Shown here one piece after another: positions 1 to 6,257 of a stretch of DNA of 9,152 nucleotides. The stretch's first letter is position 1. Each line of letters opens with the position of its first letter. The notes beneath the pieces were generated by a model. That model searched no databases. It was not told where the DNA came from and was given only the letters and a program-made list of their open reading frames with translations. The position numbers and the translations under genes are program-made. This DNA is from Lachnospiraceae bacterium UBA3692 (GTDB lineage Bacteria > Bacillota > Clostridia > Lachnospirales > Lachnospiraceae): NCBI GenBank assembly GCA_002372815.1, contig DFIR01000029.1, positions 23,148-32,299 on the forward strand. Reading direction: 5' to 3'.

Positions 1-629
1 CCCCAGGCGCGCTCCGCCCAGATGGACCCGGTGATGATGGTGAATGTCAGAAACAGAAATCCGAGTGACGCGGCGCGGTAGCTCAGCATGTCCAGCTTCT
101 CGCTGCCGGGCACGTGCTTCGACAGGAAGGCGCTCGAGGGCAGCTTCTCCCGGATCAGATAGATCAGGGACACGGCGAAGGAGACGCCGAAAGCGCCGTA
201 GCCGATGATCGCCGTCGAGACGTGAAATCCCAGCCAGTAGCTCCTGAGCGCCGGCATGAGCTCATGCACGTCCTTGCTCTGCATCGCCGCGTATCCGATG
301 ACCAGGAAGATCACCGGCGTCGCGAACGTCCCCAGCACGCGGAATTTATGGCGGTAGATGAAGTAGAGGCAGACCAGGCTGAGTCCCCAGGCGAAGCTTG
401 TAGCGAACTCGTACTGATTCGTCATCGGAAGCCTGCCCGCGCCGATCCCGCGGACGATCATCGCCGCCGTGTGCAGGACCAGGCCGATCGTCTGCAGCAC
501 CGCCGCGACGGCCGCGAGCTTCTCCTTCTGCATGGCGAAGAAGAGGAAGAACAGCAGCATCGACGCGAAATACAGCAGCATCACAGCGGTAAAAAGCATA
601 TTCTCCACTGCAAGATATCCGTTATTCAT
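1..629 (-). CDS. ccsA: Cytochrome c maturation protein CcsA/ResC, system II (partial, C-terminus beyond window)
   Basis: This integral membrane protein is the partner of ResB in system II cytochrome c biogenesis; the pair exports heme and joins it to CXXCH sites of apocytochromes outside the membrane. The first 209 residues are visible. Hydrophobic segments lie at about 10-33, 38-60, 77-93, 98-116, 135-159 and 186-204. The stretch GRLPMTNQYEF (about 65-75) matches the conserved loop of the family, and the His in LGFHVS (about 136) fits the conserved periplasmic heme-ligating His. The visible part ends at SIWAERAW, exactly where the tryptophan-rich WWD heme-handling motif should begin, so the catalytic part and the final helices are outside the window. 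The ATG overlaps the resB stop by 8 bases (ATGAATAA), with AGGAGG 12 bases upstream inside resB, which implies translational coupling. The partner of this maturation pair is very likely NrfA, encoded just upstream. Some authors call this protein CcsB or ResC. Confidence 0.9.
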   Translation of the reverse strand, partial: MNNGYLAVENMLFTAVMLLYFASMLLFFLFFAMQKEKLAAVAAVLQTIGLVLHTAAMIVRGIGAGRLPMTNQYEFATSFAWGLSLVCLYFIYRHKFRVLGTFATPVIFLVIGYAAMQSKDVHELMPALRSYWLGFHVSTAIIGYGAFGVSFAVSLIYLIREKLPSSAFLSKHVPGSEKLDMLSYRAASLGFLFLTFTIITGSIWAERAW

Positions 630-1905
630 CTCTCTTCATGACCTCCTCAAATCTCTCCCGGAACAGGACGCCTCCCTTGGGACAGCTCCCGCGGACGATC
701 CATATGCCTCTCTCCCCGTCCCGGACAGCCCATACCCTGGTCATCTGTACATAGAAAGCCAGAATGATCCCGGCCATCGTGACGAGTCCCCCCAGCAGCG
801 CCAGCCAGGTGAACGGATCTCTCTTCACCTGGAGCAGCGTGTAATTCTGCGGGTCGTGGAACGTCACCGTGTATTCGTCGATCGTCAGCGGCTCGTTTCC
901 GCCGATGACATTCATCCCCAGCACCTCTCCCCGGTAGTAGACGATGTACAGGTAGCCCGGGTTGTTCATTTCGGAGGAGGCCGTCGTCGGTCCCTGGTCC
1001 GTCATGACCAGGTCCGGATAGAAGGCCATCAGGCCGATCACCAGCTCCTCCTTGTCCGCCACCGGGAGAAAATCGCCCGCACAGAGGGTCTCCTCCTGCA
1101 GCGGCTCCCCGTCCCTGGTCACCGTGACGTCCGCCGCGAAGCCGGTCGAATTCTGGTAATAGGTCATCCCCAGGAGCCTTGCCGGCGCATTGACGCTCGT
1201 CGTCCCGTGCTCAGACTCCCCGGTCTCCACATTCCGGACGGTGATCTCGGCGGTGTACTGGTCCACCGTGTCATCCTCCCGCTTGTCGATCGTGAAATTC
1301 TCGATGGTCACGACATACTTCGTGTCGCCGACCCGCAGGTCGTCCCCCGGCACGCCGTAGACCGTGTAGACCTCCTGAAAGATCTGGCCGAGCCCGAAGC
1401 CCAGGATCAGCAGCAGGATGCCGAGATGGCACACCCAGGCACCCCAGATCCCGGCGCGTCCCTTCACGCCGTACAGGCACTCGCTTCCCTCCGCCGTCTT
1501 ACCGGACTGTATCCGCAGGATCCCCAGCGCGCGCATCTTGGCGCGGACGGTCTCGCCGTCTGAGATCTCCGCGGAGATCTCCCCGTTCTCACCCGCAGCG
1601 GGTGCCTCCCCGGCCTTCCGGAACCTCCTGACAAGCGCCGGGACGCGGACCAGGTTGCAAGTGAGCAGGCTGATGCACAGAAACGCCGCCATCGCGATGA
1701 TCCAAGGGCTGTGATAGACGTCGTCGAGCCCCAGGGCCATGATCCAGCCGGCAGCCATATCGGAGTACATCTCCGCGTACTGCGCGTATGTCTCCCCCTG
1801 CGGGATGAAGCTTCCGAGCGCGCAGAAGGACGCCAGGATCACCAGCAGCCCGACCGCGAATCCCATGGATCCGATCACTTTCCGGATCTTGATCAGTATT
1901 TCCAC
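622..1905 (-). CDS. resB: Cytochrome c biogenesis protein ResB
   Basis: ResB works with CcsA in system II cytochrome c maturation; it is thought to keep the apocytochrome and heme in place for thioether bond formation on the outer side of the membrane. With the start chosen here the protein has 427 residues. It shows the family layout: membrane segments at about 13-34, 67-85, 154-174 and 367-388, a long extracytoplasmic domain at about 176-366 between the third and fourth, and a short cytoplasmic tail. The third segment carries a His (WVCHLGIL, about 160) where the family has a conserved heme-related His. I chose the GTG at 1905 because AAAGGGA stands 4 bases before it; a longer frame opens at a TTG at 1923 (433 residues) but has no ribosome binding site. 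The gene follows nrfA after a 157-base gap containing strong hairpins and overlaps ccsA by 8 bases. The cytoplasmic loop at about 95-145 is variable and charged. The family call is secure; the start is moderately so. Confidence 0.9.
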   Translation of the reverse strand: MEILIKIRKVIGSMGFAVGLLVILASFCALGSFIPQGETYAQYAEMYSDMAAGWIMALGLDDVYHSPWIIAMAAFLCISLLTCNLVRVPALVRRFRKAGEAPAAGENGEISAEISDGETVRAKMRALGILRIQSGKTAEGSECLYGVKGRAGIWGAWVCHLGILLLILGFGLGQIFQEVYTVYGVPGDDLRVGDTKYVVTIENFTIDKREDDTVDQYTAEITVRNVETGESEHGTTSVNAPARLLGMTYYQNSTGFAADVTVTRDGEPLQEETLCAGDFLPVADKEELVIGLMAFYPDLVMTDQGPTTASSEMNNPGYLYIVYYRGEVLGMNVIGGNEPLTIDEYTVTFHDPQNYTLLQVKRDPFTWLALLGGLVTMAGIILAFYVQMTRVWAVRDGERGIWIVRGSCPKGGVLFRERFEEVMKRDE

Positions 1906-1909
1906 AATG

Positions 1910-1916
1910 TCCCTTT
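1910..1916 (-). promoter_or_regulatory. Ribosome binding site deciding the resB start
   Basis: AAAGGGA on the minus strand lies 4 bases before the GTG at 1903-1905. No comparable purine run precedes the in-frame TTG at 1921-1923; that TTG follows a short GCGC-TGAA-GCGC hairpin. This supports GTG as the start. Confidence 0.55.
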
Positions 1917-1947
1917 CTCTCAAAAGCGCTTCAGCGCCGCAGACCCT

Positions 1948-2039
1948 GACAGATCTTTTTAAAGACGAAAGTGTCCTGCGCCCCCCTCAGAGAGCGCAGG
2001 ACCTCAAAAAGCTCTGTCGCTGCACTTAAAAGATCCGTC
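1948..2039 (-). terminator. Nested intercistronic hairpin between nrfA and resB (leaky terminator or processing element)
   Basis: The inner stem is a perfect 9-bp G+C-rich inverted repeat, GTCCTGCGC at 1973-1981 with GCGCAGGAC at 1994-2002, and a 12-base loop. On the minus strand it is followed by ACTTTCGTCTTT, which is T-rich but not a clean T run, so termination would be partial. Around it, 1948-1964 and 2025-2039 form a second imperfect A+T-rich stem of about 14 pairs (GATCTTTT against AAAAGATC at its core, allowing one G-U pair and a bulge). nrfA, resB and ccsA share a strand with no obvious promoter in the gap, so the structure probably lowers resB-ccsA expression relative to nrfA or stabilises the nrfA message. 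The repeats are seen directly; the function is inferred. Confidence 0.45.
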
Positions 2040-2062
2040 TTCCTTCCTGACAGTATATCTGC

Positions 2063-3343
2063 TTAAAACAGTCCCATGGCCTCCTCGATCAGCATCTCGG
2101 AGGTATCCAGGCACTCATTCGCCAGGGACGAGTTATGCGCGCCTTCGGCGTTCTCCACATAGCAGTAGTCGAAATACCACTGCGCTTCCCTGTAGAGCTT
2201 CCGGACGGCGTCCAGTTCCTCCTCGGACATCTGTCCGTCCGCGACCGCCGCTGCGAGCGCGTCTTTCAGTTCGGAGAGCTTCGTGCCGACTTCCGTCTCC
2301 CGCTGCGTCACCTGCGACTGGATCCGCTCCACGAAGGCGACCATATCCTGGTCCCCGTGGCACTTCGCGCAGTTCGCGAGAAGCGTCTCGTTCTCCAGCG
2401 GGCTCACGAGCGTGTGGCTGTGATAGACCTTGCCCTCTTCGCTGATCTCCATCGGCATGTGGCAGTCCGCGCAGTTCATGCCCAGCGCCGCGTGCGGTCC
2501 CTGCAGGTAGGTCTCCATCTCGGGATGCTGCGCCTTCAGGAGGTGCGCGCCGGTGCTCTCCTGCACCCAGTCGCTGAAGCCCAGCTCATCGTAGTAGGCC
2601 AGGATCGCCGCGGGCGTCATGCCGGCGACGTCGTGATAAGGCATGGTCGTCGCCTTGTCCTCCGGAGCGAAGTAATATTCGATATGGCACTGTCCGCAGG
2701 CAAGCGTCGCCGGGTCGATCGAAGCGGCGTTCTCACCCAGGCACTCCTGCACATAGACATGTGTCGCGACGAGCTTCCCGCCGTTGCCGGCTTCATTGCC
2801 GTGGCAGTTGTAGCAGCTGGTGCTCTCCCGCATCTGCGCGTAGACTTCCTGGAAATCCATCGTATACGCGCTGTGCCCGACGTCCTGCACGAGCTTGGTG
2901 AAATTCGGCGTCTTGCAGGTCAGGCAGTTGGCCATCGCGTGGGGACGTTCCGTCGCCGCGACGTCCTCCAGGCAGTACTCATGCCCTCTCGCGCTCTCGT
3001 AGTCCTTCGCGAACCCGTACCCTTCGTAGATGTTGACGAGATACGGGGATTCCTCGAGATAGCTCACGTGCATCTCGTTGCTCTTGTTGGCCTTCCAGGA
3101 GGCCGCGATCTCCGGATAGATGGCGCTCCAGTCGTCCGCGGCGATCACGCCGTCCGGCGAGGATGCCTGCGGCGCATCTACCTGCAGGTACTCGATATCC
3201 TCTCTTGTCAGCTTCTCGGCCGCTTTCAGCGGAAGCGGTCCTTTCAGCGCCGGTGCCGCTGCCGCGAAAATGCCGGATCCGATCACAAATGCCGCTGTCA
3301 GGATGAGCTCCCGGGTCCCGAATCCCAGGCGGTGGTTCTTCAT
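2063..3343 (-). CDS. nrfA: Ammonia-forming cytochrome c nitrite reductase NrfA (pentaheme)
   Basis: NrfA reduces nitrite to ammonium with six electrons on the outer side of the membrane. The protein has 426 residues. Five heme sites appear in the family order: CLTCK at 140-144 (catalytic heme with Lys as ligand), then CYNCH 177-181, CGQCH 216-220, CADCH 291-295 and CAKCH 325-329. The substrate-site residues are also in place: Arg in ARGHEY (119), Tyr223 after Glu222 in HIEYYF, and Lys270, Gln272 and His273 in KAQHPE, which together also supply the calcium site known in this family. The N-terminus (RELILTAAFVIGSGIFAAAA) is a signal peptide or an uncleaved anchor. The ATG at 3343 has AAGGGGG 4 bases upstream; the in-frame ATG at 3376 lies inside a hairpin and is rejected. 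No nrfH lies upstream, which is unusual, since NrfH normally passes quinol electrons to NrfA. The downstream resB and ccsA supply heme attachment. All key residues are intact, so an active enzyme is expected. Confidence 0.96.
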   Translation of the reverse strand: MKNHRLGFGTRELILTAAFVIGSGIFAAAAPALKGPLPLKAAEKLTREDIEYLQVDAPQASSPDGVIAADDWSAIYPEIAASWKANKSNEMHVSYLEESPYLVNIYEGYGFAKDYESARGHEYCLEDVAATERPHAMANCLTCKTPNFTKLVQDVGHSAYTMDFQEVYAQMRESTSCYNCHGNEAGNGGKLVATHVYVQECLGENAASIDPATLACGQCHIEYYFAPEDKATTMPYHDVAGMTPAAILAYYDELGFSDWVQESTGAHLLKAQHPEMETYLQGPHAALGMNCADCHMPMEISEEGKVYHSHTLVSPLENETLLANCAKCHGDQDMVAFVERIQSQVTQRETEVGTKLSELKDALAAAVADGQMSEEELDAVRKLYREAQWYFDYCYVENAEGAHNSSLANECLDTSEMLIEEAMGLF

Positions 3344-3356
3344 AGTTCCCCCTTTT

Positions 3357-3379
3357 CCGGTGCATTCCGTATGCACCGG
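3357..3379 (-). promoter_or_regulatory. Perfect hairpin/palindrome directly before the nrfA ribosome binding site
   Basis: CCGGTGCAT at 3357-3365 and ATGCACCGG at 3371-3379 form a perfect 9-bp inverted repeat with a 5-base loop. In the nrfA message the stem ends one to three bases before the purine-rich AAAAGGGGG that serves as ribosome binding site. It could be an operator, a stabilising 5' hairpin, or an element controlling access to the ribosome binding site. No T run follows on either strand, so it is not an intrinsic terminator. Confidence 0.5.
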
Positions 3380-3394
3380 TCTGTCTATAGGATC

Positions 3395-3409
3395 TGTTCT
3401 GTCTGAACA
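3395..3409 (-). promoter_or_regulatory. Palindrome TGTTC-N5-GAACA upstream of nrfA, possible operator near a promoter
   Basis: A perfect 5-bp-arm inverted repeat, TGTTC and GAACA around a 5-base spacer, sits about 52 bases before the nrfA start. Immediately downstream on the minus strand is CCTATAGA, a possible -10 element, but the matching -35 (TTGTTC at 15 bases) is poor and poorly spaced. The spacing does not fit a Rex or FNR box. Treat it as a candidate operator only. Confidence 0.25.
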
Positions 3410-3611
3410 AGCGCAGATCTTCTAAAGCATAACAAACCAACAGGTTCTGCGCCTGTTACGATCATTCTACAGGATGGCGCAGACCTTGTCCAGTCTTTCG
3501 GATTCCTCAGTCTCTCCGCGCCGCCCTTTTTTACGCAAAATGAAAACGGCCGGCTGCTTGGGGGACAGTCGGTCGCTCTCTGGGGATGTAAAAATGTTTA
3601 GGGGGGTAATT

Positions 3612-3680
3612 ATGAATGTGCCAGTCAGTTGTCTCTGCCTGACAAGTGTTATGATAGCCCTTGCATTTCTGTTTTTTTAG
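3612..3680 (+). CDS. Possible 22-residue hydrophobic peptide
   Basis: The frame reads MNVPVSCLCLTSVMIALAFLFF and stops at TAG. It has a purine run AGGGGGG ending 5 bases before the ATG, and the C-terminal 15 or so residues are strongly hydrophobic, as in small single-span membrane peptides. It runs opposite to every other gene here. Against it: the six G bases pair only partly with the anti-Shine-Dalgarno, the U-rich codons near the end simply reflect a T7 run, and no convincing promoter precedes it. I do not recognise it. It could equally be chance in a non-coding region. Confidence 0.2.
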   Translation: MNVPVSCLCLTSVMIALAFLFF

Positions 3681-3718
3681 GCCCGCCGTTGACTAAAAAT
3701 AGGGCGATTTTGACGTTT

Positions 3719-5380
3719 TCACTCTTCTGCCGAGAAAACGGCGACCGCGAAGGCCGGCAGGTGTACAGTGCCCTGCTGCACGGTCACTCTCTCCTCCCCT
3801 GTGACCAGGGCGCAGAGCGGCTCCTTATATGTCTCCATGAGCGGAAGGTCCTGCGGTTCCTCCCCCGTGTTGATCACAACGAGTGCGTTCTTGTAAGCAG
3901 CACCTTCCGGCGCCTGCCTCTCAAAAACACAGAGCGCGTCCCCGCTCAGCTCCGGATGCGGCACGGTCGTCCCTCTCGCAAGGACCGGGATGCTCCTGCG
4001 CATGCGCACCGCGTCCCGGTAGTACTGCCAGACGGAGGCCGGATCTTCCTGCTGCGCCGCAAGGCTGGGGAACTTCATGTCGAAGCGGTCCATCTCCGGC
4101 GGCCCGCTGCAGTTGCCGTCCGCGCCGGCGCCGCCGTCCGTCCAGAACATCGGCGCGCGCTTGTTCTCGTCCTTGCCGGACCCTTTCATACCGATCTCTT
4201 CCCCGTAGTAGATGAAGGCATTGCCCGTCATCAGAAGGTTCAGCGCGCCGGCAAGCTTCGTCCTGCTTCCGTCGTCATAGGCATAGTAGCCGGTGCTTCT
4301 CGCCATGTCGTGGTTGGTATAGAACGGCGCGTTGACATACGACGGGTTGTAGGAGGCGTACAGCTGCTCCTCCGACTCCATCATAGCCGCGAAATCCGCT
4401 GCCGGGCGGTTCCCCTTGACGACAGAGGCGATGATGCCGTCCTGCCCGGCGAAAGCGAAGTCGAACAGCGAGTCGATCCCGCTCTCATAGTAGCGCGCAT
4501 ATTCGTCCTGCGCCGCCCAGGCCTCCCCGACCAGCGTGGCCTCCGGCGACTGGGTCTTCACCGCGGACGTCAGCCAGGACAGAAACGCTACGGACGCATT
4601 CCTGTCGCCGGTATAGTAGGAAGTCACCGCGTCGAGGCGGAATCCGTCGACGCCGTGCCGCAGCCAGAATTCCGTGACCTCCGCCAGCTCGGACCGCACC
4701 GCATTGCTGTCGAGGTTCAGGTCTGGCATCCCTTCCCAGAACCTGGCCTCGTAATACCAGTTGGTCCCTGCCAGCGGCGCGTACCCGTTCTGCGCCTCCC
4801 GGCTGAAATGGTAATAGCCGAACTCCGGGCAGTAGTCCTCGGAGGCCTCCCAGTCCGGCGGCAGTTCCCGCAGGTAGGCCGCGGCAGTCTGAAACCACGG
4901 ATGTTCCACGGACGTGTGATTGACGACCAGGTCCACGATCACACGGATCCCTCTGGCATGGCAGGCCTCGACCAGTGCGTCGAAATCCTCCATCGTCCCG
5001 TAGACCGGATCGATCGCGCAGTAGTCCGTCACATCGTATTTGTGATACGTCGGCGAGGGACAGACCGGCATGAGCCAGATCTGGTCGCAGTCCAGGTCGT
5101 TCACCGTGGCCGGGTCCCCGTCGTTGATGTAATCGAGCTTCGACAGGACGCCCGGCAGGTCGCCGATCCCGTCCCCGTCACTGTCGCAGAAGCTGTAGAC
5201 GAAGATCTCATAGGACGTCCGGTAGTCGTCCGACGCGTCCGTCTGCACCGGCGTCAGGGCCGTCGGGGACGGCACGGTGCCGTCTGAACGCACGGAGCGG
5301 CCGCAGCCCGCGAGGACTGCAGCCGCCGTCAGGATGCCCGCCAGGCATCCCGCTGTCTGTTTCAAAAATGCTCTTTTCAA
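3719..5380 (-). CDS. Lipoprotein GH13 alpha-amylase family glycosidase
   Basis: This is a surface-anchored GH13 enzyme expected to cut alpha-1,4-glucans such as starch or maltodextrins by the retaining mechanism. The start is a TTG at 5380 preceded by GGAGAGAGA; it gives a 553-residue protein whose signal peptide ends in the lipobox LAGC (Cys26). All four GH13 signature regions are present: DLVVNH (150-155), GFRLDAV with the nucleophile Asp250, GEAW with the acid/base Glu286, and TNHD with Asp358. An acidic DSDGDGIGDL loop (about 66-75) matches the calcium-binding loop of oligo-1,6-glucosidase and related enzymes. A C-terminal beta domain ends the protein at about 460-553; no carbohydrate-binding module is seen. 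The gene begins 25 bases after malG and is therefore probably the last gene of the mal operon, feeding the importer. An upstream in-frame ATG at 5443 lies inside malG and would destroy the signal peptide. Exact substrate (amylase, neopullulanase or alpha-glucosidase) cannot be told from the sequence alone. Confidence 0.9.
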   Translation of the reverse strand: MKRAFLKQTAGCLAGILTAAAVLAGCGRSVRSDGTVPSPTALTPVQTDASDDYRTSYEIFVYSFCDSDGDGIGDLPGVLSKLDYINDGDPATVNDLDCDQIWLMPVCPSPTYHKYDVTDYCAIDPVYGTMEDFDALVEACHARGIRVIVDLVVNHTSVEHPWFQTAAAYLRELPPDWEASEDYCPEFGYYHFSREAQNGYAPLAGTNWYYEARFWEGMPDLNLDSNAVRSELAEVTEFWLRHGVDGFRLDAVTSYYTGDRNASVAFLSWLTSAVKTQSPEATLVGEAWAAQDEYARYYESGIDSLFDFAFAGQDGIIASVVKGNRPAADFAAMMESEEQLYASYNPSYVNAPFYTNHDMARSTGYYAYDDGSRTKLAGALNLLMTGNAFIYYGEEIGMKGSGKDENKRAPMFWTDGGAGADGNCSGPPEMDRFDMKFPSLAAQQEDPASVWQYYRDAVRMRRSIPVLARGTTVPHPELSGDALCVFERQAPEGAAYKNALVVINTGEEPQDLPLMETYKEPLCALVTGEERVTVQQGTVHLPAFAVAVFSAEE

Positions 5381-5383
5381 ATG

Positions 5384-5392
5384 TCTCTCTCC
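5384..5392 (-). promoter_or_regulatory. Ribosome binding site deciding the TTG start of the amylase gene
   Basis: GGAGAGAGA on the minus strand lies 3 bases before the TTG at 5378-5380, in the 25-base gap after malG. It makes TTG the likely start and gives a clean lipoprotein signal starting KRAFLKQ; there is no ATG in this frame between the malG stop and the lipobox. Confidence 0.6.
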
Positions 5393-5405
5393 ATTGAGAT
5401 CCGGA

Positions 5406-6257
5406 TCAGCCCTTGACGGCGCCGCCGGTGACACCTTCCACATAGTAGCCCTGCAGGGCCATGAACAGCGCCGTGACCGGGATCGCGACCAGGATGCCGC
5501 CCGCGCAGAAGCGCGTGAAGAATCCCTGATAGTCGTTGGTCCACACCCATCGCTGCATCGCGACGGCGACGTTGTAGCTCTTGGAGTATCCGAACGCCAC
5601 GTAGGACGCGAACACGAAGTCGCACCAGGGGGCCATGAAGGCGACCAGCGCGGTGTAGATGATGATGGGCTTGGAGAGCGGCACGATCATCTGGTAGAGG
5701 ATCTGGAAGCGGTTGGCGCCGTCGATCCTCGCCGCCTCATCCAGCGACTTGGGCAGTGTGTCGAAGTATCCCTTGCACACATAGTAGCCCATGCCGGAGC
5801 TCGCGACACTGATCAGGATCAGTCCGGGGATCGCGCCGGCCTGCGTCAGTCCCAGCTGCTTCAGCAGGAAGTACAGGCAGATCATGGTGAGGAAGCCCGG
5901 GAACATGCCCAGCACAAGCCAGACGTTCATGAGGAGCTTTCTGCCGGTGAAGCGCATCCTGGACAGCGCGTAGCTGACGCAGATGACGACGATGGTCTGC
6001 AGGAGCGCCACCACGCAGGCGATGATCAGGGTGTTGAGGTACCAGGTGGTATACTGGCAGCCGTCGCTGAACAGATACTTATAGGAGTCCAGCGAGAACT
6101 GTTTGGGCACCAGATAGTTGACCAGGCCGCCGAATTCTGTCTGATAGGAGCGGAAGCTCTGCAGGATCAGGCAGAAGAAGGGGAACAGCCAGATGATGCT
6201 GATCAGGATCAGCACGATATACGTGATCGCATGGGAGATTCTCTTCTTGTGTGTCAT
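5406..6257 (-). CDS. malG: Maltose/maltodextrin ABC transporter permease MalG
   Basis: This is the second transmembrane subunit of a type I carbohydrate importer (CUT1 family). The 283-residue protein has the usual six membrane segments, at about 11-33, 74-98, 110-134, 141-162, 195-217 and 249-270. The cytoplasmic EAA loop that docks with the ATPase reads EAARIDGAN from residue 174 and continues to VPLSKP at about 192-197. The end GYYVEGVTGGAVKG is typical of MalG, where the tail reaches the transport path. The ATG overlaps the malF stop in TAATG, with AGGAGG 10 bases upstream inside malF, so the two permease subunits are translationally coupled. The operon has no ATPase gene in this window. 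Substrate is assigned from family resemblance and the adjacent amylase; related CUT1 systems for other oligosaccharides cannot be excluded. Confidence 0.93.
   Translation of the reverse strand: MTHKKRISHAITYIVLILISIIWLFPFFCLILQSFRSYQTEFGGLVNYLVPKQFSLDSYKYLFSDGCQYTTWYLNTLIIACVVALLQTIVVICVSYALSRMRFTGRKLLMNVWLVLGMFPGFLTMICLYFLLKQLGLTQAGAIPGLILISVASSGMGYYVCKGYFDTLPKSLDEAARIDGANRFQILYQMIVPLSKPIIIYTALVAFMAPWCDFVFASYVAFGYSKSYNVAVAMQRWVWTNDYQGFFTRFCAGGILVAIPVTALFMALQGYYVEGVTGGAVKG

Larger units (their letters stand above)
3381..3718. other. Gene-poor region between the amylase gene and the nrfA leader
   Basis: This stretch separates the 3' end of the mal operon from the nrfA leader. It is richer in A+T than the genes. 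It contains an inverted repeat AACAGG/CCTGTT at 3439-3444 and 3452-3457, the TGTTC/GAACA palindrome, homopolymer runs (CCCTTTTTT near 3524, GGGGGG at 3601-3606, T7 near 3672-3678), two TTGAC boxes at about 3689 and 3710 on the plus strand without a matching -10, and a possible 22-codon ORF on the plus strand. No intrinsic terminator with a stem followed by a T run was found for the mal transcript, and no reading frame with CXXCH motifs that could be a missing nrfH. Confidence 0.5.

Noticed and set aside
114..1563. Plus-strand frames opposite ccsA and resB
   Set aside because: They have the charged composition typical of antisense to membrane proteins; the minus strand carries the recognisable ResB and CcsA sequences.
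3344..3376. Upstream ATG extension of nrfA by 11 codons
   Set aside because: That ATG lies within the hairpin before the ribosome binding site and would put a non-hydrophobic stretch before the signal peptide; the ATG at 3343 has a good ribosome binding site.
2135..3406. Long plus-strand open frame opposite nrfA (423 codons)
   Set aside because: It is an antisense frame kept open by the codon bias of G+C-rich nrfA. The product is Arg/Val/His-rich without recognisable motifs, while the minus strand shows five heme motifs.
3395..3410. Rex or FNR binding site upstream of nrfA
   Set aside because: TTGTTC-N5-GAACA differs from the Rex box in spacing and inner bases, and lacks the TTGAT/ATCAA halves of FNR.
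3660..3718. Intrinsic terminator for the mal operon near the amylase stop
   Set aside because: Only a 4-bp GCCC/GGGC pairing with a loop of about 17 bases is present, and the T run on the minus strand does not follow a stem.
3629..5287. Long plus-strand open frame opposite the amylase gene (552 codons)
   Set aside because: The product is low-quality Arg/Val/His-rich sequence with no family resemblance, while the opposite strand has a complete GH13 enzyme. It is a codon-bias shadow.
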